From the NCBI RefSeq assembly GCF_005484945.1, contig NZ_CP034035.1, forward strand, positions 2,790,001 to 2,854,000: a stretch of 64,000 nt of DNA, read 5' to 3'. Below, piece by piece: positions 58,895-64,000 of this stretch (position 1 is its first letter; the number at the start of each line of letters is the position of its first letter). Below the pieces are notes generated by a model, which ran no database searches, was not told where the DNA came from, and saw only the letters and a program-made list of their open reading frames with translations. This stretch comes from Brenneria rubrifaciens (GTDB lineage: Bacteria; Pseudomonadota; Gammaproteobacteria; Enterobacterales; Enterobacteriaceae). A program made the translations under genes and the position numbers.

Positions 58895-60850
58895 ATGTCT
58901 TTATACAAACAATTACTGATAGCCATCTGCCTGTTCGTGCTGATTATTTTCAGCGGGAGTTTTTTCGTCAGTCTGGAAAACTCACGCGAGCAATACAATA
59001 ACCAGCTTCATTCCCACGCACAGGATGCGGCAACCGCGCTGGGGTTATCCCTGACCCCGAATATTGATGATCCGGCAATGGTCGAGCTGATGGTCAGCTC
59101 CATTTTTGACAGCGGCTACTTCTCCAGCATCCGGATTAGAGATTTAAAAACCGATAAAATTACGCTGGAACGTACGGCTTCGCCGCATATACCCAACGTA
59201 CCCGTCTGGTTTGTTCGTCTGGTAAACCTCCAGCCTGGCGCGGGCGATGCTATTGTCATGCGAGGTTGGGAACAGGCGGCCAAAGTCGAGGTTATCAGTC
59301 ACCCGATGTTCGCCATTTCCCGTTTATGGCAAAGCAGCTCGGCGATCCTCTTGTGGCTGCTTGGCTGCGGAACGCTGGGGGTACTGATTGGCGCCGTCAT
59401 GCTGCGCCGTCAGTTACGGCCGCTGGATTATATTGTCGAACAATCGCTGGCGATTACCCGTCGGGAATTTCTCAGCCAGCCTGATTTACCCAATACCCCG
59501 GAATTCCGCCGTGTCGCGCAGGCGATGAACCAGATGGTCAGCCAACTGAAAACCCTGTTTGAAGAAGAAGCGGAACGAAGCGAGCGCTTACGCCAGGAAG
59601 CCTATCAAGACCCGCAGACCGGGCTGGCTAACCGTCGCGCTTTCGATATGCAGCTTAATGACAAACTTTCCGATGAAGACACCCCACCCGGTTTCCTGAT
59701 TCTGCTCCGTGTGCAGGATCTTTCCGGGATGAACCAGCGTCTGGGGGGGCAGCGTACCGATGCACTGCTGGCTTCGATTGGTCATCTGATGCGTAAAATC
59801 CAAAAGCGGCATACGGAAGCAGAAAGCATTCTGGCCCGTATCCGTGGCGGTGAATTCGCCATGTTGTGTCCCGGTCTGATGGATAAAGAAGCCTACGCGC
59901 TGATTGGTGAACTGACGCACAACATTGAGACGCTCTATCTCACCGGCGAAACTGACGTATCGCCGGTAGCCAGATTTGGTATGGTGCCATTCCGCCCCGG
60001 CGATTCGGCGCAATCGCTGCTGGTTCAGGGGGATCATGCGCTCACCCAAGCCGAAAGTAGTTCAGATATCACTATTCCCAATGAAACTCGGCCGACGTCA
60101 TCCCCGGTTGAATCCGATCGGCATATGTGGTTTCACCGGCTTGATTCCATTCTTGAACAAGGACGCCTGCAACTGTTCCTGCAACCTGTGGTGGATTGTC
60201 TTGAACCCGATCGGGCACTACACCATAAAGTGCTGGCTCGAATCGAAGATGAGCAGGGAAACAGCATTGCCGCCGGCCGCTTCCTTCCCTGGGTCCAGCG
60301 CTTTGGCTGGAACACCCGGCTGGATCAGGTAATGTTGAAACAGGTATTGAATTTTTTACGCCACTATAAAGGCAATCTGGCTCTCAGTCTGTCCGGCAGT
60401 ACCGTTCTTGATTTGTCTTTAACGGCGCAATTGCTTGCCCCGTTAAAGCAACAGCCGACGCTGGCGAAGCGCCTGATTCTGGAACTGGATGAAAATCAGT
60501 TACCAGACGCCACGCAACTTGAGGCATTAATCAAATTACTGAATGAACACGGCTGCACGCTGGGGCTTCAACACTTCGGTGGCCGGTTTGATATGATCGG
60601 TAATTTATCCCAATGGGGATTGGCCTACCTGAAAGTCGATGGCAGCTATATCCGCAATATTGATCAGGAAGGGGATAAAAAGATGTTCATCGAAGCCCTG
60701 TATCGCGCCACCAATAGCATTGCGCTGCCGCTGATTGCTGAACGCGTAGAAACCGCCGGAGAATTTAGCGTACTTCAGGAAATGGGGTTACAAGGTGCGA
60801 TGGGGCGTTTGCTGGGCGAACCGGCTCCGGCCACCGAGATTCTGAAATAA
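58895..60850 (+). CDS. lapD: LapD-like c-di-GMP receptor with degenerate GGDEF-EAL
   Basis: A 651-residue inner-membrane protein: N-terminal membrane helix (about 5-25), a periplasmic LapD_MoxY-type domain (MRGWEQAAKVEVISHP about 122-137), a second helix, HAMP, a GGDEF domain in which the site reads RGGEF (not catalytic) and an EAL domain where the EAL box reads KVLAR. These are the marks of a c-di-GMP-binding signal output that sequesters LapG, so the adhesin stays at the surface when c-di-GMP is high. Directly follows lapG. Confidence 0.92.
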   Translation: MSLYKQLLIAICLFVLIIFSGSFFVSLENSREQYNNQLHSHAQDAATALGLSLTPNIDDPAMVELMVSSIFDSGYFSSIRIRDLKTDKITLERTASPHIPNVPVWFVRLVNLQPGAGDAIVMRGWEQAAKVEVISHPMFAISRLWQSSSAILLWLLGCGTLGVLIGAVMLRRQLRPLDYIVEQSLAITRREFLSQPDLPNTPEFRRVAQAMNQMVSQLKTLFEEEAERSERLRQEAYQDPQTGLANRRAFDMQLNDKLSDEDTPPGFLILLRVQDLSGMNQRLGGQRTDALLASIGHLMRKIQKRHTEAESILARIRGGEFAMLCPGLMDKEAYALIGELTHNIETLYLTGETDVSPVARFGMVPFRPGDSAQSLLVQGDHALTQAESSSDITIPNETRPTSSPVESDRHMWFHRLDSILEQGRLQLFLQPVVDCLEPDRALHHKVLARIEDEQGNSIAAGRFLPWVQRFGWNTRLDQVMLKQVLNFLRHYKGNLALSLSGSTVLDLSLTAQLLAPLKQQPTLAKRLILELDENQLPDATQLEALIKLLNEHGCTLGLQHFGGRFDMIGNLSQWGLAYLKVDGSYIRNIDQEGDKKMFIEALYRATNSIALPLIAERVETAGEFSVLQEMGLQGAMGRLLGEPAPATEILK

Positions 60851-60979
60851 ACGCCTATCCGCGCCAGTAAATGCGGCGGGAAATACGCGCGCCGTCGATC
60901 TCACCTTACGATAAGCGGGATAGCCGGGGCGTTCACAACGTCAGCCTCAAAGAAGATGCCCGCCCTGTCTCTGCGGCAC

Positions 60980-61324
60980 TCAGATCATCCCGTCCTCCTC
61001 ATCGCCGATCAACTTGTTCAGATCGCCGTTTAACGCTTCACGCGCCTGAGTACGGCTGATCAACTTAAGCTGCGCCGCTGGCGGGAAATCGGTAATATTG
61101 ATTAACCCTTTTTGCATCAAAACCTGAATTAAATCTTCAAGTACACGAACCATTTCCAGGTCGCTCTGACGCAGTTGCTGCAAACTGGCTATCGCAACGT
61201 CATGGTTTTTGAACCAGACCAATGCTTCTACGGAGTCGTCAGGCAATTCGCCATTCATCCCGGTAAAAGGACTCTCATCAACCTTGAGCAATTGACCATC
61301 ACTATCGCGCTGGACATAAAACAT
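60980..61324 (-). CDS. Conserved small protein next to the Lap genes, function unknown
   Basis: A 114-residue protein beginning MFYVQRDSDGQLLKVDESPF, with a helical core (ASLQQLRQSDLEMVRVLEDLIQVLMQKGLINITDFP) and C-terminus LISRTQAREALNGDLNKLIGDEE. It resembles small proteins of Pseudomonas (sometimes labelled tryptophan synthase subunit-like) found near adhesin genes; no catalytic motif is visible. It is downstream of the large RTX adhesin on the same strand, 91 bp away, and convergent with lapD. Confidence 0.75.
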   Translation of the reverse strand: MFYVQRDSDGQLLKVDESPFTGMNGELPDDSVEALVWFKNHDVAIASLQQLRQSDLEMVRVLEDLIQVLMQKGLINITDFPPAAQLKLISRTQAREALNGDLNKLIGDEEDGMI

Positions 61325-61415
61325 ATTCAGAGACCTTTCTCGTGTTCTTGAATAAAACGCATGAAGGACGCAAAACCGTGACTCGCCTCATACTGAGGCG
61401 AACCCGTTATTATTA

Positions 61416-64000
61416 TCAGCTTCCGGTCTGGTCGGGCTTGCTGATTAAACTGTCTAGCGAGGGCAGCGCGCCGCTGTAATTCTCAAGCGTGATTGACACC
61501 GCTACCGTACCGTTTTTGTCATCGGTGAAATTGCCTTCCGTACTGATTTCAATCGTTGCAGAACCAGCGTTATCCAGAATACGGATATAACGGCTGATGT
61601 CGGTTCCTTCCTCCAGTTCACCGACAAGGTCACTCAAATCGATCTTGTCTCCTTCACTGGCATTAAAGTCCCTAATCAGATCATTCCCGATGTCACCAGA
61701 CTGCCAGTTAAAGGTATCCGCACCGGCGCCGCCGACCAATACATCACTCCCCGGCCCACCAATCAGCACATCATCCCCGTCGCCGCCATACAGCAGATCG
61801 TTGCCGGTTCCGCCGAGGAGGGTATCATTACCGCCCTGACCAAAAAGGATATCATTCCCTTTGCCGCCATTAAGAGTATCATTACCGCCATAGCTGGAGG
61901 ACAGATCAAACTCAGCACTATGGGTCGAGATGTAATTGTGTATCTCTTTTGCCATCGGCGTTTCCTTAACGCCCAACCGCTCGGCGATATAACTCTGCAA
62001 TGCGGGGAAGCCATTGCCTTCAATGTTATTAAATGTCACCACATCGCCAAACAGGATGTCATTCCCCAAGTCACCGTTAAGCTCGTCGTCACCGCCTTTC
62101 ATCGGCTGGTTACTGCCAAGAACAGCCTCATTGAGATCGCTGGGATCGATATGGTCCTGAACCACGCCGTCAGTATCATAATGTTTCAGGCTGGCCGCGT
62201 TCAGATCGAAACCAATACCAATCGCTTCAACGGCGGACAGTTCTTTCAACAAAGAAAAGGCGCTTACCGCATGGGCATTGCTGACATCACCATTCCCTGA
62301 ATTATCGACCCAATACGGATACCCGCGAATATCCATCGCCCAGTAACCATTATTTCCGGTCCCGCCCCGCGAAGAGATTTCATAGGTGCCATCTCCCTGG
62401 GCATGAACCTGACCTATAACCGTCCTGGTAACACTATTCCAGTGGCCGCCGTTATATTGATAAACATTTCCTTGCTCATCGATCACTTCACGCATCGCGC
62501 CCCGCACATTCATATAGTAGGACTGGCCCGGTGTATAGGCAATATTGTCAATATTGAGCGACTGCCACCAGTCACTGACGCGCACCTCATCGCTCTCGTG
62601 GGTCTGATAGTATGTCGGTTCGCCATCGGTGATAAAATACGTCAGGTTATTCCCTACATTATTTTTAACCATATCACTGAGGAACCAGTTTGCCGTGGTT
62701 TTGAATACGTCCTCATAATTAGTGCCACCACCGAAGTATGAACCACCGACCATTGAATTCAAGACGTTAGTCAATTGGCTTAATGCATCGGGATCGTGCA
62801 GATTTACAGAAACGGTCCTGCCCACCTGCGTATCAAAGTCCGCTAAAAAGACATTAACCGTTCCCGCATTCATGACATTGGCACTTTTTGTCAAACTATT
62901 GAACACATCGGTCAGCGACGCCTGAATTTTCTCAATATCGCTGAACGTTATACTGCCCGAAGAGTCGACCATAAAAGCAATGTTATAATTTTGCCCTTCG
63001 ACAATCTGCAACCCGGACACATCGGCAATCACCACATCATGGCTGGGCGTCCCCGAAATAGTGTCGCTGGCGGTCGTTCCGATGCTCAACCCGAACTGCT
63101 CAACCCCTTCAGATGAATATCCGGTCGCCGTATCGGCATTTGTCAATTCGGTTGACGTCGCTTGCGCCACCACATTGAATTTCCCCGCCTCGACAGGCAC
63201 AACAAGGGTAATTTGCCCGGCAAGCGCGGACACTCCTTGCGTGTTAGGAATGAGATAGGCGCCGTCGCTGCCCACAGTATAGGTCACATTGCTGATGTGA
63301 TCGGTCAACACCGTGCCTACGGGAATCCCTGTTAGGGTAATGCCGGACAGGGTTTCGCTGCCATCAAGATCCGTCAACGCAGCGGAGACGCTGATCGTGT
63401 GCTCCTGAAATCCGCTTTGAGCGGGAATCACTTCAACGGTAGTCGTGTCGCCACTATCCGCCAAAACGGTGGAACCATCACCATAGATAATGCCTTCCAA
63501 CTGGTTGCCGCTGCTGATTAGCTGACTGCTGCCATAAACATTCACACCGTCAAAAGTGTTGACGTTATTCGCGGCATTATTGTTGGTTGAAGTACTGACG
63601 CTGTATTTGGTCTTATCGCCGTGCTGAAGAAAGATATAGTCCGGCGACGTGCCGGATGATTCCGAACCGCCATTGCCGTTGACCGCATTCAAGCCACGCT
63701 TGGTGCCGTCCTGCATATACCCAGAGCCGTCATGCACAACATAGATATCGGAGGAACTACCACTCCCGTTGACATTTCCCTGACTGTAATAGGAAACCGT
63801 ACCGGTTCCTACCACTGTCGGCACCAGATCCCCTTCAGTCAGCCATACGCGCACCCCGTCGCCGATCGCGATAATCTGGCCGTCCTGAATATCAAACCCG
63901 CCATTTTTACTTCCGCCATTGACTTCAATGATCTCAGACGTAGACGGCGTCGTTTCACCACTGGTGATACTCAACGTCACCACAGGCGCATCCGCGACTG
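61416..64000 (-). CDS. Large RTX/VWA adhesin, C-terminal part (LapA/BapA type, runs off right edge)
   Basis: The frame is open through the right edge, so only the last about 860 residues are seen. From the upstream side: Ser/Asn-rich and Ig-like region with TDLDGSETLSGI, a von Willebrand A domain with MIDAS DSSGS (AFMVDSSGSITFSD) and YFITDGEPTYY, then about six RTX nonapeptide repeats (GGNDTLNGG, GGTGNDLLYGGDGDDVLIGG) that bind calcium, and a C-terminal secretion region (TFNWQSGDIGNDLIRDFNASEGDKIDLSDL). This is the form of LapA-type adhesins exported by a type I system and kept in the outer membrane. Adjacent lapG and lapD make it the likely LapG substrate; the di-Ala cleavage site would be outside the window. 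Confidence 0.9.
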   Translation of the reverse strand, partial: VADAPVVTLSITSGETTPSTSEIIEVNGGSKNGGFDIQDGQIIAIGDGVRVWLTEGDLVPTVVGTGTVSYYSQGNVNGSGSSSDIYVVHDGSGYMQDGTKRGLNAVNGNGGSESSGTSPDYIFLQHGDKTKYSVSTSTNNNAANNVNTFDGVNVYGSSQLISSGNQLEGIIYGDGSTVLADSGDTTTVEVIPAQSGFQEHTISVSAALTDLDGSETLSGITLTGIPVGTVLTDHISNVTYTVGSDGAYLIPNTQGVSALAGQITLVVPVEAGKFNVVAQATSTELTNADTATGYSSEGVEQFGLSIGTTASDTISGTPSHDVVIADVSGLQIVEGQNYNIAFMVDSSGSITFSDIEKIQASLTDVFNSLTKSANVMNAGTVNVFLADFDTQVGRTVSVNLHDPDALSQLTNVLNSMVGGSYFGGGTNYEDVFKTTANWFLSDMVKNNVGNNLTYFITDGEPTYYQTHESDEVRVSDWWQSLNIDNIAYTPGQSYYMNVRGAMREVIDEQGNVYQYNGGHWNSVTRTVIGQVHAQGDGTYEISSRGGTGNNGYWAMDIRGYPYWVDNSGNGDVSNAHAVSAFSLLKELSAVEAIGIGFDLNAASLKHYDTDGVVQDHIDPSDLNEAVLGSNQPMKGGDDELNGDLGNDILFGDVVTFNNIEGNGFPALQSYIAERLGVKETPMAKEIHNYISTHSAEFDLSSSYGGNDTLNGGKGNDILFGQGGNDTLLGGTGNDLLYGGDGDDVLIGGPGSDVLVGGAGADTFNWQSGDIGNDLIRDFNASEGDKIDLSDLVGELEEGTDISRYIRILDNAGSATIEISTEGNFTDDKNGTVAVSITLENYSGALPSLDSLISKPDQTGS

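Noticed and set aside
61716..61890. Tandem repeat-like DNA in the RTX gene
   Set aside because: Explained by the coding of calcium-binding nonapeptide repeats, not a separate DNA element.

Overview
This window comes from a chromosome of a soft-rot or plant-associated member of the Enterobacterales, most likely Pectobacteriaceae (Brenneria, Lonsdalea, Pectobacterium or Dickeya-like). The protein sequences and gene order of guaBA, xseA, der-bamB-yfgM-hisS-ispG-rodZ-pilW-rlmN-ndk, sseA, sseB-pepB-isc, trmJ, suhB, hcaT, glyA, glnB-glrR-qseG-glrK-glmY-purL, mltF, tadA and pgpC match the E. coli 54-57 min region. Lineage-specific insertions include a pectin/rhamnogalacturonan acetylesterase-like gene, a protealysin/emfourin pair and an alpha-glucoside PTS. 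The genus cannot be fixed from the sequence alone.

Region by region. (1) 1-7.08 kb is a mobile island abutting the 3' end of guaA. It holds a type II CBASS anti-phage operon running off the left edge (DUF2188 protein, CapV phospholipase, CD-NTase, start of Cap2), a divergent CapH/CapP-like regulator-protease pair with a perfect inverted repeat between them, an AlpA-like regulator, a two-gene toxin-antitoxin-like pair and a P4-type integrase. (2) 7.08-24.4 kb is core housekeeping: GMP synthesis, exonuclease VII, outer-membrane assembly, isoprenoid synthesis, cell shape and ribosome assembly, with a protealysin-emfourin pair inserted after xseA. (3) 24.8-29.5 kb is an alpha-glucoside PTS plus GH4 6-phospho-glucosidase and an RpiR-type regulator, with sseA between them. 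(4) 29.5-34.8 kb is sseB-pepB and a wrecked isc operon. iscR and iscS look intact, but iscU-iscA-hscB-hscA-fdx-iscX have collapsed to about 0.2 kb holding a 17-codon decayed iscU start and a 20-codon iscX end. (5) 34.9-45.1 kb has suhB, a Fur-box-preceded siderophore-type ABC transporter, hcaT, a complete IS4 copy sitting in the terminator hairpin of glyA, glyA, and an acetylesterase-like protein whose nucleophile serine is replaced by alanine. (6) 45.3-58 kb has glnB, the glrK-qseG-glrR two-component operon with the sRNA gene glmY and its sigma54/GlrR control region, purL, mltF, tadA, pgpC and murQ. (7) 58.2-64 kb is a Lap-type biofilm adhesion module: LapG-like protease, LapD-like c-di-GMP receptor, a small conserved protein and the C-terminal part of a large RTX/VWA adhesin that runs off the right edge.

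The most notable points are the loss of the Fe-S scaffold and chaperone genes while iscR and iscS stay, a family of short dispersed repeats found in at least five intergenic copies, the catalytically altered acetylesterase, and the guaA island with its regulated CBASS operon and an uncharacterised two-gene module. The CRISPR, tRNA and rRNA classes are absent as far as I can see.
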